A stretch of DNA of 64,000 nt from JADJPO01 sp963724535 (GCA_963724535.1 CAVRVD010000017.1:186001-250000); one strand, 5' to 3'. Counted from the stretch's first letter, positions 17,055-25,962 are shown. A program made the numbers and translations. The notes: a model not told the origin generated them from the letters alone.

Positions 17055-18023
17055 TCAGCGCCGCTTGCCCGCTCCCGATCCGCCGACCTGCCAGCGCAAG
17101 GTGCGGGTCTCGGCGTCGTCCAGGTCGAACAACAGCCGGTCGGCCACGGACCTGCGGCTCACCAGCGGCTCCCACTCGCCGCTCAGCTCAGCGGCGACCC
17201 AGACGAAGCCGACCGGGGCCTGCCGGGCACCGATCGCGACCACGTGCAGGGTGACCGCGCGCCGCTGGCCGTCCTTGCTGAGCAGGCTCCATTCCTGGTG
17301 GTTGGGCAGGCCCGACCGGGTGATCTCCAGCAGGGGGTCCACGCCAACAGGGGTCCTCAGCTCGGCGGCGACCGCCTCCAGATCGGCCGGGTCGGACAGC
17401 ACCTCGCAGTGCCGTCCGGCGATCTCCTCGGTGCGGTAGCCGAGCAGCTTCTCGGCCGCTCGGTTCACCTGGACGATGTGCCCGTCCGGATCGAGCACCC
17501 AGATGGCCCGGTCGCGCACTCCCCGGCACACGGCGTCCAGGCTCTCCCGCAGGACGCCCACCTCCTCGCGCAGTGCGACATGGGCGGACGCCGTGGCCCG
17601 GACGAGGGTGAGGTCGCGGACCGTGAGGTAAACGGTCAGGTCGTCGTCCTGGACGGCCGGGGCGAGCCAGACCGCGACCGGCACCCGAGCGCCGTCCAGC
17701 CGCACGGCGGTGGCCTCGATCCCCGGACCCACCGGTCCCGGGCGACGCCGACCGGTCAACCGGCGATCGGTGGCCTCGTCGATGACCTGGGCCAGTCCAG
17801 GCAGCAGCGTCTGGGCGCCGAGCCCGACCAGTTCGGTGCGGGTCCGCCCGAACAAGGTCTCGGCCGCGGCGTTGGCCAACACGCAGGCACCCTGTTGGTC
17901 AAGTCCCACCACGGCGTCGGAACACGCATCCAGGACTGCCCGGACGTTCTCGTCCGCGGTCGTGGTCCGGGACCGTTCCGCACGGCCCAGGTACCGCAGC
18001 AACCCCCGTCGCGCACGCGCCAC
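17055..18023 (-). CDS. Tandem PAS-domain protein
   Basis: About 322 residues with two PAS domains. The first begins VRAVLDACSDAVVGLDQQG and includes AAAETLFGRTRTELVG; the second begins RDRAIWVLDPDGHIVQVNRAAEKLLGY. No output domain such as a kinase, GGDEF or HTH follows. The C-terminal 40 residues (LLFDLDDAETRTLRWQV) are conserved-looking but unknown. The start is uncertain: GTG 18023 has GGAGG nine bases upstream; ATG 18032 sits directly on that site; longer frames reach 18206. It lies divergent from the EAL protein, so it may be a signal partner of that protein. Confidence 0.7.
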   Translation of the reverse strand: MARARRGLLRYLGRAERSRTTTADENVRAVLDACSDAVVGLDQQGACVLANAAAETLFGRTRTELVGLGAQTLLPGLAQVIDEATDRRLTGRRRPGPVGPGIEATAVRLDGARVPVAVWLAPAVQDDDLTVYLTVRDLTLVRATASAHVALREEVGVLRESLDAVCRGVRDRAIWVLDPDGHIVQVNRAAEKLLGYRTEEIAGRHCEVLSDPADLEAVAAELRTPVGVDPLLEITRSGLPNHQEWSLLSKDGQRRAVTLHVVAIGARQAPVGFVWVAAELSGEWEPLVSRRSVADRLLFDLDDAETRTLRWQVGGSGAGKRR

Positions 18024-18303
18024 CCGACACATCCTCCGCCCGACGACGGCGAGCAGAGACAGCCTGCGACCGCCGAAGGCCGCACGCAGTGCACTGCAAC
18101 GCCAAGAAGAGTGAACCATTCGAACCCGGCTCGGCCGCGGTCGTCGCCGCGGTGTGTTCCACCTCGACCTTCGAGACAGAACCGCCCAGGTTGCCCGACC
18201 CGACAAAGATTACATGAAGTACATGATCGAACACTTTCTGTGAGCGGGCGTGTTGCCGGGCGATCCGGGACCGCCGAGACGCCGGCACGTGGGAACCGGT
18301 TGA

Positions 18304-19524
18304 ATGGGACCTGTGTCGTCGACCCCGCCGCCCGTTCCTCCGGACGGGGCCACCCTCGAGGGCCCGCTGGCGGTCGAACGCGTCGGCGGGGACGAGGAGG
18401 TCGCCCGGCTGCTGCGCCGTCCGGAGTCGCTGCGCTGCGTCTACCAGCCCGTGGTCGACCTGCGGACCGGCGAGCAGGCCGGCTACGAGGCCCTGACCCG
18501 GATCGCGGACTGGCCTGCGCGCTCTCCCCAGCCGTGGTTCGCCGCCGCAGCCCGCAGCGGATTGGCCGGCCAGCTCGAGGCCGCCTCGCTGGTCAACGCG
18601 TTGCGCGGACGTGTGGAGCTGGGCCCCGAGCAGTTCCTGGCGGTCAACGTGGTGGCGCCGTTCCTGGACGACCCCCACGTGCTGGGCGTGCTGCGCGAGC
18701 AGAAGGACCTGGGTGGGATCGTCGTCGAGCTGTCCTGGCCGGAGGGCACCTCGGCCGCTGACAGTGCCCCGAGCAGCGAGGTGGCGGCGCTGCGGGTCGA
18801 GGGCCTGCGGATCGCCTGCGACGTGGCGGAGGCCGGCCGGGCCGAGCTCGAGCGGCTGGACCGGATCAAGCCCGACCTGGTCAAGCTGGAGGCAGCCTTG
18901 GTCAAGGGGGCCCACGCCGACCCGGTCCGGGCCCGGCTGATCCGGCTGGTGGTCTCGATGGCGTCGGGGATGGGTGCGGTCGTCCAGGCCGAAGGGGTGG
19001 AGAGCCTGGATGACGCCCGTTACATGCAGGAGGTCGGCGTCCGGCTGGCCCAGGGTTGGCTGTTCGGACGGGGACGACCGTCGTTGCTGCCGCCCCCGCC
19101 CGAAGTGGCCACCTGGCTGCGGGCGACCTGGGCCGAGACCGTCTCCCAGACCCGCACCGGTCGGCTGGCCCGCCCGGTGCCCACTGCCCGAGAGGACGAC
19201 ATCGCGGGCGCGGAACGCCTCGACGAGTCCGATCACGGCACCGGCACCGGCACCGGCACCGGCGGCTGGACAGCACGGCTGGATGACCAGGGCCGGCTGC
19301 TCGCCCTGATCGGTGCGGACGGCGCCGAGGTGCCGGCCAGCCGGCTGCTGCGGCTACGCGCGGCCCAGGACCTGCGGGCCGCGGCGCTACGGGTACTGGC
19401 CTCCGGGGTTGACCGGCGCCTGGCCGGGCCGCTGGTGATCGCCGACGAGTCCGGCGCCTTCGTCGGGATCACCGACGTGGACACGGTGATGCGCGAGGTG
19501 CTGGCAGAGGTGAACGCCGGCTGA
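18304..19524 (+). CDS. EAL-domain protein with degenerate active site and CBS-like tail
   Basis: 406 residues. The EAL domain (about 40-275) keeps E62 of EAL, N115, E142, K194, E230 and Q250, but the DDFGTG loop reads DVAEAG (D173, V174) and the second Glu of the E-x-x-E motif is W145. By the usual rules for c-di-GMP phosphodiesterases this loss of the second Asp should remove or sharply lower hydrolysis, leaving a binding or regulatory role. A Gly-Thr linker near 313-320 leads to a C-terminal part ending in a CBS-like half (PLVIADESGAFVGITDVD). It is divergent from the PAS protein across a 280-base, relatively AT-rich gap. Confidence 0.8.
   Translation: MGPVSSTPPPVPPDGATLEGPLAVERVGGDEEVARLLRRPESLRCVYQPVVDLRTGEQAGYEALTRIADWPARSPQPWFAAAARSGLAGQLEAASLVNALRGRVELGPEQFLAVNVVAPFLDDPHVLGVLREQKDLGGIVVELSWPEGTSAADSAPSSEVAALRVEGLRIACDVAEAGRAELERLDRIKPDLVKLEAALVKGAHADPVRARLIRLVVSMASGMGAVVQAEGVESLDDARYMQEVGVRLAQGWLFGRGRPSLLPPPPEVATWLRATWAETVSQTRTGRLARPVPTAREDDIAGAERLDESDHGTGTGTGTGGWTARLDDQGRLLALIGADGAEVPASRLLRLRAAQDLRAAALRVLASGVDRRLAGPLVIADESGAFVGITDVDTVMREVLAEVNAG
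19237..19260 (+). repeat. GGCACC hexanucleotide repeat in the EAL gene
   Basis: Four perfect GGCACC units encode the Gly-Thr linker between the EAL domain and the CBS-like tail. The unit length keeps the frame if the copy number varies. Confidence 0.85.
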
Positions 19525-19572
19525 GCGGTCCCACCCGTGGCCGACGGTGCCCCCGACGGCGTCCGTGGCCGC

Positions 19573-19587
19573 GGGACGTTGGACCCC
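19573..19587. promoter_or_regulatory. Possible DosR-like half-palindrome before the nitroreductase gene
   Basis: GGGACGTTGGACCCC resembles the GGGAC...GTCCC core of DevR/DosR boxes, with imperfect symmetry. It lies 24 to 38 bases before the TAGCGT -10 candidate of a gene of the Acg family, which in mycobacteria is under DosR control. Weak evidence. Confidence 0.25.
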
Positions 19588-19610
19588 AGTTACCCCCACG
19601 GGGTGTTGCC

Positions 19611-19616
19611 TAGCGT
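19611..19616 (+). promoter_or_regulatory. Probable -10 element, leaderless start
   Basis: TAGCGT lies 7 bases before the ATG at 19624. It supports that ATG as the start of the nitroreductase gene rather than the upstream in-frame ATG at 19537 or GTG at 19615. Confidence 0.45.
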
Positions 19617-19623
19617 GAGTGAA

Positions 19624-20505
19624 ATGAGCGCCAGCCAGGTTCTCGGGGCCGCTCTGCCGGAGCAACCCGGCCGGCTCGCCGATGACCTCTTGCGGGCCGC
19701 TGAGGCGGCACGGTGGGCTCCTTCCATCCGCAACAGCCAACCCTGGCGGTTGCGCCGTCTGGCCGACGCACTCGGCGTCCTGGAGGACCCGAGCCGCTGG
19801 CATCCCGACACCGACCCCCTGGGCCGGGACCGGGTGATCTCCTGCGGCGCCGCCGCACTGAACGCCCGGGTGACACTGCAGGCACTGGGTCGCCAGGTGC
19901 TCCTGGACGTCACGGCGCGCCGGGGCGACCCGCTGCTGGTGGCAACCGTCACGGCGACCGGCGTCGCCGGGCGGCGCGAGCGCGACGAGACGGCGACGAC
20001 CCTGGCCGGCGCCGTACTGGAGCGGCGGACCCACCGCCGGATCTACCGCTCGCACGCGGTCGCCGAGGACGACGTGCTGGCGCTGCGTGGGGCGGTGCAG
20101 GCCGAGGGGGCACGACTGATCCTGCCGGACCGGGACACCCGGCGACGGCTGGCCCACCTGATCCGCCGTGCCTGCCGCGGTGCACCCGGCCTATCCACTC
20201 TGCCCCCCGAGGATTTCGAGGACGACCTGGCCCGGAGCACGGTCGTCGCCGTGTCCACATCCGGCGACAGCCGTCAGGACTGGGCGTTGGCCGGGGTGGC
20301 GCTGCAGCGAATGCTGCTGACCGCCACGACCCGCTCGCTGGTGGCTTCGTTCACCGACCAGCCGTTGCAGCATCCGGACCTGCGCGCCGAGGCCGCAGAC
20401 CTGCTCGCGGCGCCCGGTATCCCCCAGGTGCTGCTGCGGATCGGTCGAGCCCTCACCGACACGCCGGTGACCCCCCGCCGTCCGCTGGCTGAGCTGCTCT
20501 GCTGA
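19624..20505 (+). CDS. Acg-family nitroreductase-like FMN protein
   Basis: 293 residues with two diverged nitroreductase halves, as in mycobacterial Acg (Rv2032). The N-terminal RAAEAARWAPSIRNSQPWRLR is the family hallmark for FMN phosphate binding; RTHRRIYRSHAV lies near the middle, and a second half contains GVALQRMLLTATTRSL. In Acg proteins the fold binds FMN with a lid covering the site and may store flavin rather than reduce substrates. The 3' end overlaps the convergent methyltransferase gene by 53 bases. A DosR-like site lies upstream, only weakly supported. Confidence 0.8.
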   Translation: MSASQVLGAALPEQPGRLADDLLRAAEAARWAPSIRNSQPWRLRRLADALGVLEDPSRWHPDTDPLGRDRVISCGAAALNARVTLQALGRQVLLDVTARRGDPLLVATVTATGVAGRRERDETATTLAGAVLERRTHRRIYRSHAVAEDDVLALRGAVQAEGARLILPDRDTRRRLAHLIRRACRGAPGLSTLPPEDFEDDLARSTVVAVSTSGDSRQDWALAGVALQRMLLTATTRSLVASFTDQPLQHPDLRAEAADLLAAPGIPQVLLRIGRALTDTPVTPRRPLAELLC

Positions 20506-21361
20506 CCCTGCCCGTCCGGCGCCGTCCGGGTCGGACCGCCCATAACGCCACGGCCGCGGCGGCGGCGACGTTCAGCGAGTCCACTCCGCCCGCCATCGGG
20601 ATCCGAACGCTGAGGTCGGCCGCGGCGACCGCAGCCGGGCTCAGGCCGTCGCCCTCGGTGCCGAGCACCAGGGCCAGCCGGTCCGGGCAGTCACCCTCCA
20701 GCTCGGCCAGACCCACGGCGTCGTCGGTCAGGGCCAGGGCAGCCACGGTGAATCCGGCCTCCCGCAGCGCCCCCATGTCCCCTGGCCACTGACGCAGCCG
20801 CACCCAGGGCACCTGGAAGACGGTGCCCATCGAGACCCGGACCGCCCGCCGGTACAGCGGGTCGGCACAGCGCGGGGTGACGAGCACCGCGTCGGCGCCG
20901 ATCCCGGCCGCGGAACGGAACACGGCGCCGACGTTGGTGTGGTCGACGACATCCTCCAGCACCAGCACCCGGTGGGCGCCGGCCAGGACCTCGGGCAGCG
21001 GCAACGGCGCCGGTCGGTGCATGGAGGCGATCGCACCGCGGTGCAGGTGGAAGCCGGCGAGCGTGGTCAGCACGTCGTCGGCACCGACGAAGACGCCCGC
21101 GCCCCCGGCGGCGACCAGGTCGACCAGGTCGGCCAGCCGGTCCAGCCACCGCTCGGTCAGCAGCAGGGCCCGCGGCCGGTGGCCGGCCTGCAGGGCCCGA
21201 CGAATGACCTTCTCGCTCTCGGCCAGGTACAGACCGCCCTCCGGTTCCAGCCGTCGACGCAGGGCCACGTCGGTCAACCGGGTGAAGTCGGCCACCCGTG
21301 GGTCGTCGGGGTCGGTGACCCGCTGCACCGGTGCGGTCCACGGCGTTTTCGGGGCGGTCAC
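20453..21361 (-). CDS. SpoU/TrmH-family RNA 2'-O-methyltransferase
   Basis: 302 residues. An N-terminal substrate-binding domain (about 15-125) precedes the SPOUT knot, whose motifs are NVGAVFRSA near 143, LVLGTEGDGLS near 231 and the IPMAGGVDSLNVAAAAAVALW knot near 254. It probably methylates a ribose in rRNA or tRNA with S-adenosylmethionine; the target cannot be assigned. The start is GTG at 21361, sharing GTGA with the stop of the TauE gene, so the two are co-translated. Its C-terminal tail runs 53 bases into the 3' end of the opposite nitroreductase gene. Confidence 0.9.
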   Translation of the reverse strand: MTAPKTPWTAPVQRVTDPDDPRVADFTRLTDVALRRRLEPEGGLYLAESEKVIRRALQAGHRPRALLLTERWLDRLADLVDLVAAGGAGVFVGADDVLTTLAGFHLHRGAIASMHRPAPLPLPEVLAGAHRVLVLEDVVDHTNVGAVFRSAAGIGADAVLVTPRCADPLYRRAVRVSMGTVFQVPWVRLRQWPGDMGALREAGFTVAALALTDDAVGLAELEGDCPDRLALVLGTEGDGLSPAAVAAADLSVRIPMAGGVDSLNVAAAAAVALWAVRPGRRRTGRVSRAAQPADGGGSPACR

Positions 21362-22128
21362 GTCGTCACCAGCCGGGCGATGGCGATCGCCGCGACGACG
21401 ACGATCACAGCGCGCAGCAGTACCGGCGGCAGCCAGCGGCCCAGTCGCGCTCCGGCCAGGCCACCCAGGAACGACCCCCCGGCGATCAGGGCGATCACCA
21501 CCGGGTCCGCGTTCTGCGGGCTGACCAGGAGGAACACCATGGCCGCCACGGTGTTCACCACGACCGACAAGACGTTCTTCAACGCGTTCACCCGTTGCAG
21601 GCTCTCGGTCAGCAGCGAGCCGAGGATCCCGATCAGCAGTACCCCCTGGGCGGCGCCGAAGTACCCCCCGTAGACGCCGGCCAGCGCGGTGGCGAGCAGC
21701 AATACGGCCTTGACCCGCCCTGACGGCGCCGTGCCGGGGGCCCGCCGGGCCGCCGCCCGTCGGGCCATCCGCGGCTGGACCAGGACCAGCACCAGCGCCA
21801 GTGCGATCAGCACCGGCACCACGGCCTCGAACGCCGACTCCGGCAGCCGCAGCAGCAACAGTGCGCCGATGACCGCGCCGACCAGGGACATCGGGGCGAG
21901 CCGACGCACCAGGTCACTTTGGCCGGCCAGCTCGCGGCGGTAGCCCCAGGTGCCGCTGATGCCTCCGAAGACCAGGCCGATGTTGTTCGACACGTTGGCG
22001 GTCACCGGCGGGTAGCCGAGGGCCAGCAGGGTGGGGAAGGTGATCAACGTGCCGGACCCGACCACGGTATTGATCGCGCCGGCCCCGACGCCGGCGACGA
22101 AGATGGCGAGCGCCGCGGTGACCTCCAC
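21358..22128 (-). CDS. TauE/SafE-family membrane exporter
   Basis: 256 residues with about eight membrane helices in two halves. The opening helix with GAINTVVGSGTLITFPTLLALG is the family signature, and the second half repeats the pattern (GGYFGAAQGVLLIGILG). Members are linked to export of sulfite, sulfoacetate or other organosulfonates; the substrate here is unknown. Start GTG 22128. It is the first gene of an operon with the SpoU methyltransferase. Confidence 0.88.
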   Translation of the reverse strand: MEVTAALAIFVAGVGAGAINTVVGSGTLITFPTLLALGYPPVTANVSNNIGLVFGGISGTWGYRRELAGQSDLVRRLAPMSLVGAVIGALLLLRLPESAFEAVVPVLIALALVLVLVQPRMARRAAARRAPGTAPSGRVKAVLLLATALAGVYGGYFGAAQGVLLIGILGSLLTESLQRVNALKNVLSVVVNTVAAMVFLLVSPQNADPVVIALIAGGSFLGGLAGARLGRWLPPVLLRAVIVVVAAIAIARLVTT

Positions 22129-22134
22129 CGGGTG

Positions 22135-22140
22135 AGGCTA
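22135..22140 (-). promoter_or_regulatory. Probable -10 element, leaderless start of the TauE gene
   Basis: On the minus strand TAGCCT ends 6 bases before the GTG at 22128, the same layout as at several other genes in the window. Confidence 0.45.
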
Positions 22141-22187
22141 TCCGGACACCGGTCAACCGCCGGGGCCCGGACGCCGAGAAGCAGACG

Positions 22188-23309
22188 GTGAGGCGGGAAG
22201 GTCGGTCAGGACGCCGCGCCCGGCAGGTGCTCGTCGTGCTCGCGCTGACCGGTGCCATGACGGTGGCCCCGACCGGGCCGGCCACCGCGACCGGTGACCC
22301 GATGCCCGGTATCTCGACCGCAGCGCGCGCCGAGGCCGATCGGGTGGCCGGTCAGGTTCGGGTGCTCACCGGAGAGTACGGGCGCCGCCGCCAGGCCGCC
22401 GACCGGTCCGCGGTCGAGCTCGCCGCGGCCTTCAGCGCAGCCCGACAGGCCGATCGGGAGGCCGCCGAGGCCGCCGAGGCGGTGCGCCGAGCCCGGGTCC
22501 GCCAGGCCGCCCGGGTGCGGTCGCTCTACCGCAACGGCGAGGTGAGCGTGACGCTGGCCGTGCTGACCGCCTCCTCCGGCGAGGACGCACTGTGGCGGGC
22601 CACCGTGGGACGTCGGATCGGGATCGGCGTGCTGCACGCCGCGGACGCCGAGGTGCAGCAGTCGCTGGCCGCCGACCGGCATGCCGGCCGGGCGGCCCGG
22701 CAGACCGAGCGGGCAGGCCGACGTCTGGCCCAGGCCCAGGACCGGTTCGACGAGGAGGCACGCGCCGCGCAGCTGGTGCTGGAGGCTGCCGAGCGCCGGC
22801 TGGCCGACCTGTCGGAGCGGGCCCGCCGGCTCGCCGCCGCCGAGCGGGCGGCTGCCGAGCTGGCCGCTGCCCGTGCGGCGGCCCGGGCCTCGGCCCGGGG
22901 CCTGGGACCGGTCGACGCGCTCGGCATCCCGGCGGACTACGCCCTCACCTACCGGGCGGCTGCCGGCCGCTGCCCCGGCCTGCGCTGGAGCCTGCTGGCC
23001 GCGCTGGGCCAGGTGGAGAGCGGGCACGGCCGGAACAACGGGCCGTCCTCGGCCGGCGCGGTCGGTCCGATGCAGTTCATGCCGGCCACGTTCGAGGCCT
23101 ACGGCGTGGACGGCGACAATGACGGCGTCAGGGACCCCTGGAACCACGCCGACGCGATCCCGAGCGCCGCCGCCTACCTCTGCGTCTCCGGGCTGGACGA
23201 GACCCAGGCCGGGGTGCGCCGGGCGCTGCTGGCCTACAACCACGCCGAGTGGTACGTCGACCTGGTGCTGGCCACCGAGCAGGCGATCATTGGCCAGGCG
23301 GCACCGTAG
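22188..23309 (+). CDS. Secreted lytic transglycosylase with coiled-coil domain
   Basis: 373 residues. A signal peptide (RRARQVLVVLALTGAMTV, cut near ATAT-G) is followed by a long Ala/Arg/Glu-rich coiled coil (about 40-240), then a transglycosylase domain: ALGQVESGHGRNNG with the likely catalytic Glu in QVESGHG, SSAGAVGPMQFMPATFEAYGVD and the LAYNHAEWYV end. The domain is of the SLT/MltB type that cuts peptidoglycan glycan strands. The coiled coil recalls the NlpC-associated or FtsX-activated hydrolases and may hold the enzyme in check. The last 23 bases overlap the convergent SPFH gene. Confidence 0.85.
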   Translation: MRREGRSGRRARQVLVVLALTGAMTVAPTGPATATGDPMPGISTAARAEADRVAGQVRVLTGEYGRRRQAADRSAVELAAAFSAARQADREAAEAAEAVRRARVRQAARVRSLYRNGEVSVTLAVLTASSGEDALWRATVGRRIGIGVLHAADAEVQQSLAADRHAGRAARQTERAGRRLAQAQDRFDEEARAAQLVLEAAERRLADLSERARRLAAAERAAAELAAARAAARASARGLGPVDALGIPADYALTYRAAAGRCPGLRWSLLAALGQVESGHGRNNGPSSAGAVGPMQFMPATFEAYGVDGDNDGVRDPWNHADAIPSAAAYLCVSGLDETQAGVRRALLAYNHAEWYVDLVLATEQAIIGQAAP

Positions 23310-24450
23310 ACGGCCCCTCCTGAGAGGTCGACGGCATCTGGTCCGGCACTGCCGGCGCGGTGGCCGTAGGGGCCGGCTCAGGGCGCGCGGCACGACGAGG
23401 GGGGCTGGCCTGGCGCGCCGCACCCTCGGCGTCCGCGACCGCCCCGGCCGCTTCGTCCCGGGCCCGCTTCAGTGCAACGGACGGGTCCTCCAGGTTGGGG
23501 GTCAGCAGATCCGATGCCAGCCCGCTGCCGGTGACCTTCCCAGGCTCCCAGGTGCCCTCGGCGTCCGAGTCACCACCGAGCGCGTTGCCGATACCCCGTA
23601 GCGCCTGGGTCAGTTCGCTGGGGACGATCCACACCTTGTTCGACGGCCCGTTGGCGATCTGCGGCAGCACCTGCAGGTATTGGTAGGCGAGCAGCTTGGA
23701 GTCCGGGTTGCCGCGGTGGATCGCGTCGAAGACCTGCTGGATCGCCCGGGCCTCGCCCTCGGCGGTGAGGATGGCGGCCTGCGCCTGGCCCTCGGCCCGC
23801 AGGATCGCGGACTGCCTGTCGCCCTCGGCGGTGAGGATCTGGGACTGCTTGACGCCTTCGGCGTTCAGGATCGCGGCCCGCCGGTCCCGCTCGGCCCGCA
23901 TCTGCTTCTCCATCGAGTCCTGCACGCTGGCCGGCGGGTCGATCGCCTTGAGCTCGACGCGGTTCACCCGGATGCCCCAGCGCCCGGTGGCCTCGTCGAG
24001 GACGCCACGCAGCTGGGCATTGATGTTGTCCCGGCTGGTCAGCGTCTGCTCCAGGTCAAGCGACCCGATCACGTTGCGCAGGGTGGTGACCGTCAGCTGC
24101 TCGATGCCCTGGATGTAGTTGGCGATCTCGTAGACCGCCGACTTCGGGTCCGTGGGCTGGAAGTAGATCACCGTGTCGATGTTGACCACGAGGTTGTCGG
24201 AGGTGATCACCGGCTGCGGGGGGAAGCTGACCACCTGCTCGCGCAGGTCGACCACGGCCCGCGGCCGATCGACGAACGGCACCAGGAAATGCAGCCCGGG
24301 AGTGAGCGTGCGCGAGTAACGTCCCAGCCGCTCGACGATCACCGAGGTGGCCTGTGGCACGATCCGCACCGCACGGGACAACGTGGTGAGAACGAACAGG
24401 ACGAGCAGCAGCAGGACGACGAGTCCGGCGACGTTGGGTAGATCGAACAT
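23287..24450 (-). CDS. SPFH/band 7 membrane protein (stomatin-like)
   Basis: 387 residues. One N-terminal membrane helix (about 7-25) is followed by the SPFH domain (VPQATSVIVERLGRY, then TPGLHFLVPFVDR), a helical region of repeated AEG-x-x-Q-x-x-I units (about 185-235) typical of stomatins, and a Pro/Ala-rich tail of about 75 residues. I chose ATG 24450; the longer frame upstream runs into the NfeD gene. Such proteins form membrane rings or rafts. The NfeD-like gene 70 bases upstream is its usual partner. Confidence 0.9.
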   Translation of the reverse strand: MFDLPNVAGLVVLLLLVLFVLTTLSRAVRIVPQATSVIVERLGRYSRTLTPGLHFLVPFVDRPRAVVDLREQVVSFPPQPVITSDNLVVNIDTVIYFQPTDPKSAVYEIANYIQGIEQLTVTTLRNVIGSLDLEQTLTSRDNINAQLRGVLDEATGRWGIRVNRVELKAIDPPASVQDSMEKQMRAERDRRAAILNAEGVKQSQILTAEGDRQSAILRAEGQAQAAILTAEGEARAIQQVFDAIHRGNPDSKLLAYQYLQVLPQIANGPSNKVWIVPSELTQALRGIGNALGGDSDAEGTWEPGKVTGSGLASDLLTPNLEDPSVALKRARDEAAGAVADAEGAARQASPPRRAARPEPAPTATAPAVPDQMPSTSQEGPSTVPPGQ

Positions 24451-24520
24451 CTGCGTTGGCTCCGTTGTCTCGGAGGCGTCGCCCGGCCGGGCGAGGCCTG
24501 TCGGATGGACGGCAGTGGTC

Positions 24521-24982
24521 CTACATGGCGGGGGTGCTGGGAAGCACGGTGACCACGGCCGTGGCGCCCTCGATGCGGGCCACGTGTACGGTGCTGCCGG
24601 CCGGTGCCGGCTCGTGGCCCACCTCCATCCGGGCGCTCCACAGCTCCCCGGCGAGCTTGATCTGCCCGGTGTCGGCGATCCGGGTGAGTGCCTGCGCCGA
24701 GCGACCGACGAGGGCGTCGGTGTGCATGCTGATCGAGGGCACCCGGTTGGCCATGTACCTCTTAAGCGGTGGTCGGGCACCGAGCAGCAGCAGCACCGTT
24801 GCCGCGGCGAAGGCGAGCACCGAGATGGTCACGTTGCCGGTCAGCACGGCAACCACGGCGGCGGCGAGCGCCCCACCGGCCACCATGAGGAAGATGAAGT
24901 CGAGGGTGAACATCTCGATGACTCCGGCGGCGATCGCAAGAGCCACCCAGAGCAGGCCCAGCGAGTCCCGTGCCCAGTCCAC
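24521..24982 (-). CDS. NfeD-like membrane protein
   Basis: 153 residues. Helices near 8-28, 33-49 and 53-67 precede a small soluble OB-fold domain (LVGRSAQALTRIADTGQIKLAGELW; GSTVHVARIEGATAVV). This is the short NfeD form without the N-terminal ClpP-like protease. It starts with GTG at 24982 behind GGGGAGG. It is in an operon with the SPFH gene and probably docks on the SPFH ring. Confidence 0.88.
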   Translation of the reverse strand: MDWARDSLGLLWVALAIAAGVIEMFTLDFIFLMVAGGALAAAVVAVLTGNVTISVLAFAAATVLLLLGARPPLKRYMANRVPSISMHTDALVGRSAQALTRIADTGQIKLAGELWSARMEVGHEPAPAGSTVHVARIEGATAVVTVLPSTPAM

Positions 24983-25125
24983 CGCTACCTCCCCGGTGCT
25001 GACGATGCGAGGGGGGCGGAAGACATCCCCACCTCGACCCTACCTATCCGTTCCGTGACCCAGTCTTCGTGACTCGGGCCGTCCCGGCCACCGGACAGCT
25101 GTCCCGACCGAGGCGCCCACCGGCC

Positions 25126-25917
25126 TCACTCAGTCATACGCTTATACGCCGCCCAGCGGTTCCCGGTGCGCTGCACCGACAGGCTGACGCCGAAGGTATC
25201 GCTGAGCAGCTCGTCGGTGAGCACCTCCTCCAGCGGCCCGGAGGCGGTGACACTGCCCTGGCGCAGCAGCAGGGCGTGGGTGAACCCCGGGGGGATCTCC
25301 TCGACGTGATGGGTGACCAGCACGATCACCGGCGAGCGCAGGTCGCCGGCCAGCTCGGCGAGATCGGCCACCAGGGTCTCCCGCCCGCCGAGGTCGAGCC
25401 CCGCGGCCGGCTCGTCGAGCAGCAGCAGCTCCGGGTCGGTCATCAGCGAGCGGGCCAGCTGGACCCGCTTGCGCTCCCCCTCACTGAGGGTCCCGAAGGT
25501 GCGACCCGCCAGGTGGTCGACCCCGAAGGCCGCCAGCAGGTCCCGGCCGCGACGGTGATCGGTGTCCTCGTAGTCCTCCCGCCAGCGGCCCGCGACGGCA
25601 TAGGCCGCGGTCAGCACGACATCCTCGACCTGCTCCCCCGGCGGCAGGGTGTCGGCGAACGCGACACTGGACAGACCGATCCGTGGTCGCAGCTCGAACA
25701 CGTCCACCTCGCCGAGCCGCTCGCCGAGCAGCCAGGCCACACCCTCCGTCGGGTGCATCCGGGCGCCGGCGATCTGCAGCAGGGTGGTCTTGCCGGCACC
25801 GTTCGGACCGAGGATCACCCACCGCTGACCATCGGCCACCCGCCACGTGATGTCGTCCAGGAGCTTGGCCCCGTCGCGCACGACGGTGACCCCGATCAGG
25901 TCGAGCACGTCCGCCAT
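25126..25917 (-). CDS. ABC transporter ATP-binding protein, stand-alone
   Basis: 263 residues. Walker A GPNGAGKTTLLQ near 38, signature LSEGERKRVQLARSL near 143, Walker B LLLLDEPAAGLD near 166 and the switch THHVEEIP. The gene has no permease beside it. The sequence fits the ModF/YlmA-like group of orphan ATPases, whose roles are unclear. The ATG at 25917 has AAGGA directly upstream and a TAGGGT box 6 bases before it. Confidence 0.85.
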   Translation of the reverse strand: MADVLDLIGVTVVRDGAKLLDDITWRVADGQRWVILGPNGAGKTTLLQIAGARMHPTEGVAWLLGERLGEVDVFELRPRIGLSSVAFADTLPPGEQVEDVVLTAAYAVAGRWREDYEDTDHRRGRDLLAAFGVDHLAGRTFGTLSEGERKRVQLARSLMTDPELLLLDEPAAGLDLGGRETLVADLAELAGDLRSPVIVLVTHHVEEIPPGFTHALLLRQGSVTASGPLEEVLTDELLSDTFGVSLSVQRTGNRWAAYKRMTE

Positions 25918-25923
25918 TCCTTG

Positions 25924-25929
25924 ACCCTA
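25924..25929 (-). promoter_or_regulatory. Probable -10 element before the orphan ABC ATPase
   Basis: TAGGGT on the minus strand ends 6 bases before the ATG at 25917. The spacer also contains AAGGA. Confidence 0.45.
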
Positions 25930-25956
25930 GGGGATCGGCTGCTCGACGGTGCGCCG

Positions 25957-25962
25957 TAGGCT
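25957..25962 (+). promoter_or_regulatory. Probable -10 element, leaderless start
   Basis: TAGGCT lies 6 bases before the GTG at 25969. With the opposite box at 25924-25929 it makes a compact divergent promoter pair. Confidence 0.45.

Noticed and set aside
18108..18140. TTCGAACCC resembling the T-loop of a tRNA.
   Set aside because: No acceptor, anticodon or D arms can be paired around it, and no other tRNA-like signal exists in the window.
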